7,919 nucleotides of DNA from Rhodocyclaceae bacterium (lineage in GTDB: Bacteria > Pseudomonadota > Gammaproteobacteria > Burkholderiales > Rhodocyclaceae), in assembly GCA_018262875.1 (NCBI GenBank), contig JADFDL010000071.1, positions 1-7,919 on the forward strand. The letters are read 5' to 3'. Below, piece after piece: positions 1 to 5,309 of the stretch. Position numbers and translations under genes: made by a program. Every line of letters starts with the position of its first letter. The first letter of the stretch is position 1. The notes under the pieces were generated by a model. That model ran no database searches. It saw only the letters and a list, made by a program, of their open reading frames with translations, and had not been told where the DNA came from.

Positions 1-2
1 TG

Positions 3-608
3 GAACTCATTCTGGAAATGCGGCGCCAGGGCTGGTTGTGGACGGAAGAGTTCATCTGGCACAAGAAAAACTGCTATCCGGGCAAATGGCCAAACCGCTT
101 CAGGGATTCCTGGGAACGCCTGCTCCAGTTCAACAAGGCGCGCCAGTTCAACATGTACCAGGAAGAAGTCATGGTTCCGATGGGAGACTGGGCCAAGACC
201 CGCCTGAAGAATCTCTCGACCACCGACCGCGTCCGCGACGAATCCAGAGTCGGCAGCGGCTTCGGCAAAAAGATCGAGAACTGGCTTTCGCGAAGCATGG
301 CCTTCCCGACCAACGTGCTGAATCTCGCCACGGAATGCGCGAACCGCAAGCATAGCGCGGTATTTCCGGAAGCCTTGCCGGAGTGGTTCATCAAGCTGTT
401 CACCCAGGAAGGCGAAACAGTGCTCGACCCCTTCATGGGTTCCGGCACCACCCTGCGCGTAGCCAAACGCATGGGACGCAACGCAATCGGGATTGAAATT
501 CAGCCGGAATACGTTGCGCTGGCACGAAACGAGTTGGCCACGCCGCAGCTTGTGCTGCTGGAGGAGCGACGCAAATATCGCGTCCGTGAAGGCAAGGAAA
601 CGGTATGA
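3..608 (+). CDS. Site-specific DNA methyltransferase, beta class (5'-truncated by window edge)
   Basis: This is the C-terminal part of an S-adenosylmethionine-dependent DNA methyltransferase (N4-cytosine or N6-adenine type) that would protect host DNA from the endonuclease encoded next to it. The reading frame is open from position 3, so the true start lies outside the window. The SAM-binding motif I, DPFMGSGTT, is encoded at 426-452 and is followed by IGIE, whose acidic residue fits motif II. The preceding segment FPEALPEWFIKLFT resembles motif X. Having motif I near the C-terminus is the order expected of beta-class enzymes, whose catalytic (D/S)PPY motif lies near the N-terminus and is therefore not visible here. 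The middle part (about 60-300) should contain the target-recognition region. The stop overlaps the next start as ATGA, implying translational coupling. Whether it methylates adenine or cytosine cannot be decided from this fragment. Confidence 0.92.
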   Translation, partial: ELILEMRRQGWLWTEEFIWHKKNCYPGKWPNRFRDSWERLLQFNKARQFNMYQEEVMVPMGDWAKTRLKNLSTTDRVRDESRVGSGFGKKIENWLSRSMAFPTNVLNLATECANRKHSAVFPEALPEWFIKLFTQEGETVLDPFMGSGTTLRVAKRMGRNAIGIEIQPEYVALARNELATPQLVLLEERRKYRVREGKETV

Positions 609-1357
609 GCCGGAGCTCGCCCGCTCTCGCAGAAATTGCTCGTTACATCGAAGAACATACCGGCCCCGAGTTCCACGACAAGAAACTCGCCAAACTGAAA
701 GCCCTGACGCTCGAAAGCATCCTGCGCAGGAAGAACCCCTACCTCTTCAAGGCCAAGCGCACACAAACAGCCAATGACTTCATCAAGGCTGTGCTCGATG
801 CGACGGTTTCCTCTGGCGAAGAAACCGTATTCGGCAACTTCCTGGAAAAGGTTGCGATTCACATTTGCCAACAAATCTTCGACGGCCGAAAGTCCGGCAT
901 CAAGGGCCTCGACCTAGAATTCGAGGATGGCAGAGACAAATATTTGGTCAGTATCAAGTCCGGCCCAAACTGGGGTAACGACCAGCAGATCAAGGCCATG
1001 ATTCGCAATTTCCATGAGGCAAGAAAAACGCTACACACCTCTGGTGGCGGCAAGAGCCTGAACATCAGGTTCATCGAGGGCTGCTGCTACGGAAGAGACA
1101 ATTCCTACGAAAAAGGCACTCACCAGAAACTCTGCGGGCAACGATTCTGGGCGCTTATTTCGGGTGGCAGCGAAACGCTCTACACTGACATCATCGAGCC
1201 AATCGGATACAAAGCGAAGGAGCGGAACGAAGAGCTTGAAGAGATGTATACCGCCAAGCTGAACGACTTCACCGCACAGTTCGTGACACGCTTCTGCCAG
1301 AACGGCTTGATCGACTGGGTAAAACTTGTCGATTACAACTCAGGAAAGCAGCAGTAA
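605..1357 (+). CDS. PmeII-family type II restriction endonuclease
   Basis: A 250-aa protein that most resembles the PmeII family of type II restriction endonucleases, which cut unmethylated DNA at a specific site. The family-like core is visible: RRKNPYLFKAKRTQTANDF (41-59), EETVFGNFLEKVAIHI (72-87), then GLDLEFEDGRDKYLVSIKSG (101-120) followed by PNWGN. I read this as a PD-(D/E)xK fold with D103 and K118 as catalytic residues and an upstream Glu (E73 or E81) as a further metal ligand. The usual acid two residues before the lysine is a serine (S116). The start overlaps the methyltransferase stop by 4 bp (ATGA), the arrangement expected of a type II restriction-modification operon. The family assignment is from memory of conserved blocks. 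The recognition site cannot be inferred. Confidence 0.8.
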   Translation: MSRSSPALAEIARYIEEHTGPEFHDKKLAKLKALTLESILRRKNPYLFKAKRTQTANDFIKAVLDATVSSGEETVFGNFLEKVAIHICQQIFDGRKSGIKGLDLEFEDGRDKYLVSIKSGPNWGNDQQIKAMIRNFHEARKTLHTSGGGKSLNIRFIEGCCYGRDNSYEKGTHQKLCGQRFWALISGGSETLYTDIIEPIGYKAKERNEELEEMYTAKLNDFTAQFVTRFCQNGLIDWVKLVDYNSGKQQ

Positions 1358-1419
1358 CCCCTATCCAGGCAGCGTGATGGGTCGCAAGATCGTCTGCGAG
1401 TGCGACTGATCGGGGTAGT

Positions 1420-1449
1420 TTGATTGCCAGTATCCAAGACTGTTACAGT
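1420..1449 (+). promoter_or_regulatory. Candidate sigma70 promoter for the 1473-2095 operon
   Basis: TTGATT (1420-1425) matches 4 of 6 bases of the -35 consensus. TACAGT (1444-1449) matches 4 of 6 bases of the -10 box, is preceded by an extended TG at 1441-1442, and lies 18 bp away. It sits 24 bp before the start codon at 1473, which has a good Shine-Dalgarno sequence, AGGGGA, at 1461-1466. This is a pattern match only. Confidence 0.4.
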
Positions 1450-1472
1450 GCCCCATTGAGAGGGGAAATCCG

Positions 1473-1724
1473 ATGAAGAAACTGCTCGTCACAATCCATG
1501 CCGAGCTCGAAGTGCCCGATGACTGGGAACTCGCCAGGCACCCTTCGGGAATTTCCGTGCTGAAGATCGGCGACACCTTCGTCGACTTCGACCTGGCGCC
1601 TTTGGCGACGACCTCCAGCGACCCCGACGCCGAATGGTCGGATGTCAATATCGAAGTCGTCGAAAAAGTGCTGGATGCCGTCACCGGCCTGGACACGGAC
1701 CTGGAATTCATCACCCATCACTGA
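1473..1724 (+). CDS. Small acidic hypothetical protein upstream of hslR
   Basis: An 83-aa protein that I do not recognise. It is strongly acidic, with many Asp and Glu residues (for example TSSDPDAEWSDVNIEVVEKV), and has no signal peptide, membrane segment or cysteine motif. The pattern at residues 1-45 (KKLLVTIHAELEVPDDWELA, then SVLKIGDTFVDFDL) suggests a small mixed alpha/beta fold. The start is well supported by AGGGGA six bases upstream. Its stop TGA shares its final A with the hslR ATG (TGATG), so the two are probably translationally coupled. The candidate promoter at 1420-1449 would drive both. No function can be assigned. Confidence 0.75.
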   Translation: MKKLLVTIHAELEVPDDWELARHPSGISVLKIGDTFVDFDLAPLATTSSDPDAEWSDVNIEVVEKVLDAVTGLDTDLEFITHH

Positions 1725-2095
1725 TGCGCCTGGACAAGTGGCTGTGGGCCGCGCGCTTCTTCAAGACCCGCAGCCAGGCAGCCGCTGCGGCGGACGGCGG
1801 CAAGGTGAAGCTGAACGGGGCCGCCGCCAAGCCGGCGCGGGAACTGAAACCGGGGGACCGGCTCCACATCCGCGCCGAGGTCGAGGCGTGGGAGGTGGAG
1901 GTGCTGGGCTTCAACGCGCAGCGCCGCCCCGCGGCCGAGGCGCGGCTGCTCTACCGGGAAACGCCGGAGAGCATGAAACAGCGCGCCGAGGCGGCGGAAC
2001 TGCGCCGGCTGGCGCCGCTGCCGCAAGCCGACACGAAAGGCCGCCCGACCAAGCGCGACCGCCGGCAGTTGAACCGGTTGCGCGGTAGCGAATAG
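1724..2095 (+). CDS. hslR: Heat shock protein 15 (Hsp15), S4-domain RNA-binding protein
   Basis: A 123-aa protein of the Hsp15 family, which binds free 50S ribosomal subunits carrying a stalled nascent chain with peptidyl-tRNA and helps recycle them after heat stress. The N-terminus is a typical S4 RNA-binding domain: MRLDKWLWAARFFKTRSQA, then GKVKLNG, then LKPGDRLHI (about residues 1-55). The C-terminal half is rich in Arg, Ala and Glu and ends in a basic tail containing GRPTKRDRRQLNRLRG, as expected for Hsp15. Length matches the family (about 130 aa). The chosen ATG at 1724 starts exactly at the conserved MRLDKWLW. The frame is open further upstream to 1634, but that part only overlaps the preceding gene. 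The gene is coupled to its predecessor by a one-base overlap. Confidence 0.92.
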   Translation: MRLDKWLWAARFFKTRSQAAAAADGGKVKLNGAAAKPARELKPGDRLHIRAEVEAWEVEVLGFNAQRRPAAEARLLYRETPESMKQRAEAAELRRLAPLPQADTKGRPTKRDRRQLNRLRGSE

Positions 2096-2143
2096 CTGAA
2101 TCCGATGCGCGGGCAACCAGGCAACGAAAGGGGTGAACATCCT

Positions 2144-2407
2144 ATGAACATCGAAAAAATCAAGGTTCGCGTCACGCAATCCGGCCAGACCATGGACGTC
2201 GTCGTCCTCAACAAGCGGGCCAGCGGCATCACGGTGGTGCTCGGCGAGGGCCAGCACAGCATGAAGTGCGACTTGTCGCCGACGCGCAACGGCCTCGCCT
2301 ACGCCGGCAGCGTGATGGGGCGCGAGATCGTCTACGAGCGCAGCCAGGAGCAGGTGCAGGCGGACATCGACCGACTCAACCCGACCATGCGCGAATACAA
2401 GCGGTGA
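2144..2407 (+). CDS. Small hypothetical protein
   Basis: An 87-aa protein of unknown function. The frame is open from an ATG at 2105, but the ATG at 2144 is preferred: it is preceded by AAAGGGG (2127-2133) at a suitable distance, and the protein then starts with MNIEKIKVRVTQSG. The sequence alternates short beta-like segments (IKVRVTQ, MDVVVLNK, ITVVLGEG, GREIVYE), suggesting a small beta-rich domain, then ends in a charged helix, QEQVQADIDRLNPTMREYKR. There is no signal peptide or metal motif. It follows hslR by 48 bp. The first copy of the dispersed repeat begins 5 bp after its stop, and the 5' arm of the repeat's possible stem (CGGT) includes the T of the stop codon. Confidence 0.72.
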   Translation: MNIEKIKVRVTQSGQTMDVVVLNKRASGITVVLGEGQHSMKCDLSPTRNGLAYAGSVMGREIVYERSQEQVQADIDRLNPTMREYKR

Positions 2408-2412
2408 TCCAC

Positions 2413-2440
2413 TCGCCGTATCCCGCAGACTGACTTTTCC
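2413..2440 (+). repeat. Dispersed 28-bp element, copy R1
   Basis: First copy. It begins TCGCCGTATCCC and ends GCAGACTGACTTTTCC. The stretch 2411-2440 is identical over 30 bp to 3201-3230. It starts 5 bp after the stop codon of the preceding gene. CGGT spanning the stop codon (2402-2405) can pair with GCCG (2414-2417) through three Watson-Crick pairs and one G-T wobble. The body of the repeat has no strong dyad of its own, only a GACTGACT direct doubling. Confidence 0.9.
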
Positions 2441-2584
2441 GGCGCAAGGCGCGCTTGAGCAGAATTAAAATCAGATGCATCAAGCCCTGATCCTCTCTTT
2501 CTGCGTACGCCCAAGCGACCAGGCCCGATCGCGCCGGTCAAGGTACAATGTGCCGCATCGAGACAGCAGCATGGAGGGCCGATC

Positions 2585-2818
2585 ATGACCGACTATCGTT
2601 CGATCATCACCCTGGAACCCGGGAAACGGGGCGGGAAGCCTTGCGTGCGCGGGCTGCGCATCACCGTGCAGGACGTGCTTGGCTGGCTGGCGATGGGCAT
2701 GACGCCCGAGGATATCGTCGCCGATTATCCCGAGCTGACCCGGGATGACGTGATGGCCTGCCTCGCCTACGCCGCCGACCGCGAAAAGCATGCCGTCTGG
2801 GTGCAGGCGGCTGCGTGA
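2585..2818 (+). CDS. DUF433 antitoxin
   Basis: A 77-aa DUF433-family protein, the usual antitoxin partner of DUF5615 PIN-like toxins. The family pattern is clear: YRSIITLEPGKRGGKPCVRG (4-23), LRITVQDVLGWLAMGMTPEDI (24-44), then YPELTRDDVMACLAYAAD. The second part is the expected helix-turn-helix-like region, which would bind DNA for autoregulation. The Shine-Dalgarno sequence GGAGGG lies at 2573-2578, six bases from the ATG. A TACAAT at 2544-2549 could be a -10 box, but no convincing -35 is seen. The stop overlaps the toxin start as GTGA, so the pair is co-translated. Repeats R1 and R2 flank the pair, making it a discrete 790-bp unit. Confidence 0.9.
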   Translation: MTDYRSIITLEPGKRGGKPCVRGLRITVQDVLGWLAMGMTPEDIVADYPELTRDDVMACLAYAADREKHAVWVQAAA

Positions 2819-3184
2819 AGCTCCTGCTCGACGAGAATCTCTCCCGACGCATCGTTCCCGCACTCCGCACGGCATTTCCCGAAACAAGCCAAGTCGCCTT
2901 GATCGGGCTGGAGACCGCCGACGACCGTGCGGTATGGGACTTCGCCAAGACGGGCGAGTACGTCATCGTCACCAAAGACGAAGACTTCATCGAGATCCAA
3001 TCCCTTCTCGGATACCCGCCGAAAGTAGTGCTCCTCGCACTCGGCCAATTGCACGAACCAGCAGGTCGTTGACGCACTGATCCGCTCGAAAGCGGAAATC
3101 AAAGCCGCCCTGGCCAGGGACGAGATCGGGTTTGTCGAGGTCTTCCTGGAGGCGCCTCCCGTCAGCCAGGGCAAGTCGCGGTAG
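2815..3184 (+). pseudogene. DUF5615 PIN-like toxin with an apparent +1 frameshift
   Basis: The toxin partner of the DUF433 antitoxin, belonging to the PIN-like DUF5615 family of putative ribonucleases. It starts with GTG at 2815, overlapping the antitoxin stop. The N-terminal 77 residues are typical: MKLLLDENLSRRIVPAL, then GLETADDRAVWDFAK, VIVTKDEDF and LLGYPPKVVLLALG. Likely acidic metal ligands are D6, D37 or D42, and D55 or D57. In the frame as written translation ends at 3072 after 85 aa, with an unrelated tail (QLHEPAGR). Removing one C in the GGCC at 3043-3046 restores the family continuation NCTNQQVVDALIRSKAEI, running to TAG at 3182-3184 and giving about 122 aa, the usual family length. 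The cause is either a real inactivating mutation or a base-calling error. If it is an error, the gene is intact. Confidence 0.82.
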
Positions 3185-3202
3185 CCCGCCAACGCGGTGA
3201 AC

Positions 3203-3230
3203 TCGCCGTATCCCGCAGACTGACTTTTCC
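3203..3230 (+). repeat. Dispersed 28-bp element, copy R2
   Basis: Same sequence as R1; the identity spans 3201-3230. Both are also preceded within 10 bp by GCGGTGA. It begins 18 bp after the restored stop codon (3184) of the frameshifted toxin. CGGT just upstream can pair with its GCCG. The next gene starts only 13 bp after it. Confidence 0.9.
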
Positions 3231-3243
3231 CAACACCACGCAA

Positions 3244-3609
3244 ATGTTCAAACGATCCCTCTACGTCCAGGTACGCGAGAACCGCTTCGACATCCGCAAC
3301 GTCGGCGATGGCCGGACATATCATGCGACCGCCAGCCCGCCGTTTTCCCACCCTCGCATGCTGGTCGGCGACTTCACGGCCGCCGAGGCCTGCCTCAAGG
3401 CGCTCGCGGAACAGGCGCGCGGTTCGGGCTTCGCCCTCAAGACCGAAATGCTGATGCATCCGATGGAAAAGCTCGAAGGCGGTCTGACGCAAATCGAATC
3501 ACGCGTGTTCCTGGAATTGGCTATGGGAGCCGGCGCATCCAGAGCCGTCGTTTGGAGCGGCGCGCCGCTGAGCGACGCCAAAGTCGTCGCCAAATTAAAA
3601 GCCGGCTGA
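3244..3609 (+). CDS. YjaA-like protein
   Basis: A 121-aa protein that I relate to E. coli YjaA, annotated as a stress-response protein of poorly known function. Shared pattern: an N-terminal beta hairpin, SLYVQVRENRFDIRNV (5-20), then FSHPRMLVGDFTAAEACLKAL (about 34-54), then HPMEKLEGGLTQIESRVFLE (72-91) and a short C-terminal block around VVWSG and LSDAKVVAKLKAG. The proline, glycine and glutamate positions in HPMEKLEGGL are the most family-like feature. There is no signal peptide. The start ATG lies 13 bp after repeat R2 and has no clear Shine-Dalgarno sequence. Repeat R3 begins 2 bp after its stop. The relation to YjaA is from memory of that protein's sequence and is moderately secure. Confidence 0.75.
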   Translation: MFKRSLYVQVRENRFDIRNVGDGRTYHATASPPFSHPRMLVGDFTAAEACLKALAEQARGSGFALKTEMLMHPMEKLEGGLTQIESRVFLELAMGAGASRAVVWSGAPLSDAKVVAKLKAG

Positions 3610-3611
3610 AA

Positions 3612-3639
3612 TCGCCGTATTACGCAGACTGACTTTTTG
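3612..3639 (+). repeat. Dispersed 28-bp element, copy R3
   Basis: A diverged copy with 24 of 28 bases identical to R1: TA replaces CC in the middle and the end reads TTTTTG. It begins 2 bp after the stop of the YjaA-like gene. The last glycine codon of that gene and the repeat form a perfect 4-bp stem, CGGC (3603-3606) with GCCG (3613-3616... read within TCGCCG), and the stop codon TGA lies in the loop. Confidence 0.85.
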
Positions 3640-3659
3640 ACATTACAAAGGAGTAGAAC

Positions 3660-3974
3660 ATGACATCGAATACCCCTGGCGATGTTGAAGTCACCAATGT
3701 CTCGAAGCACGGCTTCTGGCTGCTGCTCGACGACCAGGAGGTGTTTCTGCCCTTCGAACAATTCCCGTGGTTTCGCGACGCCCCGATCGGAAAGCTGGTG
3801 AATGTCCAGCTCCCTTCCAGCCACCATCTCTACTGGCCGGACCTGGATGTGGATCTTGCCGTCGACTCAATCTCCACCCTGAGCAGTTTCCCCTCGTCAG
3901 CCAAGACAAGCCGCGTTCTGCCCCCTGAGTCCGCGAACGCTGCAACACGGCATTCGCCGTATCCTGCAAACTGA
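3660..3974 (+). CDS. DUF2442 protein with an apparent frameshift near its C-terminus
   Basis: A DUF2442-family protein, a small domain often found in toxin-antitoxin-like gene pairs; its biochemical role is not established. The domain is easy to see: VTNVSKHGFWLLLDDQEVFL (11-30), PFEQFPWFRDAPIGKL, then HHLYWPDLDVDLAVDSI (55-71). After residue 72 the protein leaves the family pattern and ends at 3974 inside repeat R4. In another frame 3881-3925 reads EQFPLVSQDKPRSAP and then stops at 3926-3928. One extra C near 3875 would join the frames as SHPEQFPLVS, the usual family ending, giving about 89 aa. So there is probably a one-base deletion, either real or an assembly error. The start has a good Shine-Dalgarno sequence, AAGGAG, just upstream. 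No partner gene of the same system lies next to it. Confidence 0.85.
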   Translation: MTSNTPGDVEVTNVSKHGFWLLLDDQEVFLPFEQFPWFRDAPIGKLVNVQLPSSHHLYWPDLDVDLAVDSISTLSSFPSSAKTSRVLPPESANAATRHSPYPAN

Positions 3975-3981
3975 CTTTTCC
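3954..3981 (+). repeat. Dispersed 28-bp element, copy R4
   Basis: 26 of 28 bases identical to R1, the differences being one T for C and one A for G. It lies 25 bp after the restored stop of DUF2442 (3928). In the frame as written it supplies the stop codon at 3972-3974. A perfect 5-bp stem, ACGGC (3948-3952) with GCCGT (3956-3960), has a loop of only 3-4 bases, the tightest of the copies. Confidence 0.88.
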
Positions 3982-4001
3982 CCTGCCAACCGGAACCCAT
4001 C

Positions 4002-4388
4002 ATGGTCGTGCGCGTGGTCAGGCTCGGAACGCCTAGAGCAAAGAACGAAGGCTTGCGCATCGGCACGGTGCGGCGCACGCCGCGCGGCGTGCCGAAGTCG
4101 GAGTTCGCTTCGCAGGACTGGTACGACGTGTGGTTTCCCAATCTCTCGCCGAGCGCGGAGACGGTGAAGCTCGCACAGGCGGCGAAGACGCCGGCGCAGT
4201 GGGCCGCGTTCGCGAAGAAGTACCGCGCCGAGATGGCGGCGCCGGAGCATGCCCGCACGCTCGATCTTCTCGCCGCGCTCTCGCACACGGCGGACTTCTC
4301 GGTCGGCTGCTATTGCGAGAACGAGGCGTATTGCCACCGCTCGGTGCTGCGCGCGCTGCTCGCCGAGCGCGGTGCGAAGTTCGGCTAG
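4002..4388 (+). CDS. DUF488 family protein
   Basis: A 128-aa protein of the DUF488 family, which includes E. coli YeaO; no reaction is established for the family. The pattern is complete: an N-terminal VVRVVRLGTPRAKNEGLRIG, a middle part DWYDVWFPNLSPSAE (39-53) followed by WAAFAKKYRAEM, and a C-terminal signature VGCYCENEAYCHRSVLRALL (101-120). Cys103, Cys105, Cys111, His112 and Arg113 form a conserved cluster that could bind metal or act catalytically. There is no signal peptide, and length fits the family. The ATG at 4002 follows repeat R4 by 20 bp, with only a weak GGAA as ribosome-binding site. Repeat R5 begins 3 bp after its stop. Confidence 0.88.
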   Translation: MVVRVVRLGTPRAKNEGLRIGTVRRTPRGVPKSEFASQDWYDVWFPNLSPSAETVKLAQAAKTPAQWAAFAKKYRAEMAAPEHARTLDLLAALSHTADFSVGCYCENEAYCHRSVLRALLAERGAKFG

Positions 4389-4391
4389 CGG

Positions 4392-4419
4392 CCGCCGTCC
4401 TGCGCGGACTGACTTTACA
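4392..4419 (+). repeat. Dispersed 28-bp element, copy R5 (variant form)
   Basis: A more diverged copy. It keeps CGCCGT at the left and GACTGACTTT at the right, but reads CCTGC instead of ATCCC in the middle. That variant middle is shared with copy R6; over the 23-bp core R5 and R6 differ at one position only. It begins 3 bp after the DUF488 stop. CGGC in the last codons of DUF488 can pair with GCCG in the repeat, placing the stop codon TAG in the loop. Confidence 0.82.
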
Positions 4420-4431
4420 ATTATCCCTGCC

Positions 4432-4794
4432 ATGAAACCCAGCGACCGCCTCGATCGTGTCGTCCTCGACGCCCGCCGCGCGGCGGAGAAACGCGAACAG
4501 TCCTACCGCGAGCAGGCGCTGAAGATCTACCCGTGGATCTGCGGTCGCTGCACGCGCGAATTCACCCGCGCCAACCTGCGCGAGCTGACGGTGCACCACC
4601 GCGACCACAACCACGACAACAACCCGCCCGACGGCAGCAACTGGGAGCTGCTCTGTCTCTACTGCCATGACAACGAGCATCAGCGGCTGCTGGAGGCGGC
4701 GGGCGGCGGCAGCGGATCCCAGGGCAACGGCAGCGTCGCCACGCATTCGCCGTTCGCCGATCTGAAGGATCTGCTGGCAAAGCGCGGCAAGTAG
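4432..4794 (+). CDS. yajD: YajD-like HNH nuclease
   Basis: A 120-aa HNH-family protein very similar to E. coli YajD, a putative nuclease whose substrate is not known. The core is EQALKIYPWICGRCTREF (27-44), RELTVHHRDHNHDNNP (50-65), DGSNWELLCLYCHDNEH (67-83) and the C-terminal FADLKDLL. Two Cys pairs, C37/C40 and C75/C78, should bind structural zinc. H55 or H56, N70 and H79 or H83 are the likely HNH catalytic residues. A glycine/serine-rich linker (91-101) separates the nuclease core from the tail. The frame is open far upstream, to 4249, but that part overlaps DUF488. The ATG at 4432 gives the family's length and lies 12 bp after repeat R5. It is the last gene of the repeat-punctuated run, and no repeat follows it. 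Confidence 0.88.
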   Translation: MKPSDRLDRVVLDARRAAEKREQSYREQALKIYPWICGRCTREFTRANLRELTVHHRDHNHDNNPPDGSNWELLCLYCHDNEHQRLLEAAGGGSGSQGNGSVATHSPFADLKDLLAKRGK

Positions 4795-4797
4795 TCA

Positions 4798-4816
4798 GCC
4801 TGGCATTGTTCCAGGC
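4798..4816 (+). terminator. Weak hairpin after yajD
   Basis: GCCTGG (4798-4803) and CCAGGC (4811-4816) form a perfect 6-bp stem with a 7-base loop, starting 3 bp after the yajD stop. No T-run follows directly; the nearest T-rich stretch begins about 15 bp later after a GC-rich segment. It may help end the transcript but is not a standard intrinsic terminator. Confidence 0.3.
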
Positions 4817-4890
4817 GGCCGGGCGGCGGCGGTTTCGTTTATCCCGTGTTTATTCAGGCGTCAAACGCCAGGCCGATGCCGGCAATATCC

Positions 4891-4909
4891 CATTTATTGT
4901 GCATAAATG
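4891..4909. promoter_or_regulatory. 19-bp inverted repeat, candidate operator
   Basis: CATTTAT (4891-4897) and ATAAATG (4903-4909) are perfect inverted arms around a 5-bp spacer, TGTGC. The site stands in an AT-rich island within a GC-rich region, 73 bp upstream of a winged-helix regulator gene. This size and shape are typical of a dimeric regulator's operator, so autoregulation by the 4983-5306 product is a reasonable guess. No binding data exist here. Confidence 0.45.
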
Positions 4910-4982
4910 AGCACTAATTCTTCTTGCCATCGGAATTATCCTTGGCGAGGATGAGGTACAAACATTCCATACAAAACGCCTG

Positions 4983-5306
4983 ATGACCATATCCAACCTC
5001 AGCAGACTCTGCTCGCTGCTGCGCGCCGGTTTCCCTGAAATCGATTCCGGCAAGGATCTGGCGCTTCTGTTGGAGATCGGCAGTGGAGAGGAATCCGGTG
5101 CCGAGCCAACACAGAAGCAGCTATGTCTTTGCGGCATCGCCTCGGCCGCCACCATCCGGCGTCGGCTGAATCGTCTGGTGGCCAGGAAACTCATCCGCCG
5201 CAAGCTCAACAATCACGACGGCCGGTCGGTGACCTTCTGCCTGAGTCCCGCGGCCGCGCGCCGGCTCAAGCTGGTCTGCCGCAGCGCCAAGCAGATGCAT
5301 TGGTGA
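4983..5306 (+). CDS. Winged-helix DNA-binding protein (MarR-like)
   Basis: A 107-aa protein with a likely winged helix-turn-helix. Residues 43-72 (PTQKQLCLCGIASAATIRRR, then LNRLVARKLIRR) match the helix-turn-recognition helix. KLNNHDGRSVTFCLS (74-88) matches the two-stranded wing, and the overall pattern is like MarR or other small regulators. The helical ends that MarR proteins use to dimerise are short here, so it may be a reduced version. Three cysteines (C48, C50, C86) could give redox or metal sensing, but they form no known motif. Upstream is an AT-rich region with a 19-bp inverted repeat (4891-4909). The ribosome-binding site is weak. The next gene begins 3 bp after its stop, so the two form an operon. 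Confidence 0.7.
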   Translation: MTISNLSRLCSLLRAGFPEIDSGKDLALLLEIGSGEESGAEPTQKQLCLCGIASAATIRRRLNRLVARKLIRRKLNNHDGRSVTFCLSPAAARRLKLVCRSAKQMHW

Positions 5307-5309
5307 AGC

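Noticed and set aside
1382..1399. Hairpin TCGCA/TGCGA after the endonuclease gene
   Set aside because: Only five pairs, with an 8-base loop and no T-run; not enough to call a terminator.
2105..2143. Upstream ATG start for the 87-aa hypothetical gene
   Set aside because: The ATG at 2144 has a good Shine-Dalgarno sequence at 2127-2133, which the ATG at 2105 lacks.
2411..4419. Integron cassette array with attC sites
   Set aside because: The layout is cassette-like, but the elements lack the GTTRRRY and RYYYAAC core sites and the long imperfect inverted repeat of attC. No integrase gene is in the window.
2411..4419. CRISPR array
   Set aside because: The repeat length is right, but spacers are hundreds of bases long, differ in size and encode proteins.
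4795..4816. A possible further copy of the dispersed repeat after yajD
   Set aside because: Only GTCAG/CTGAC is shared; the rest of the core is missing in either orientation.
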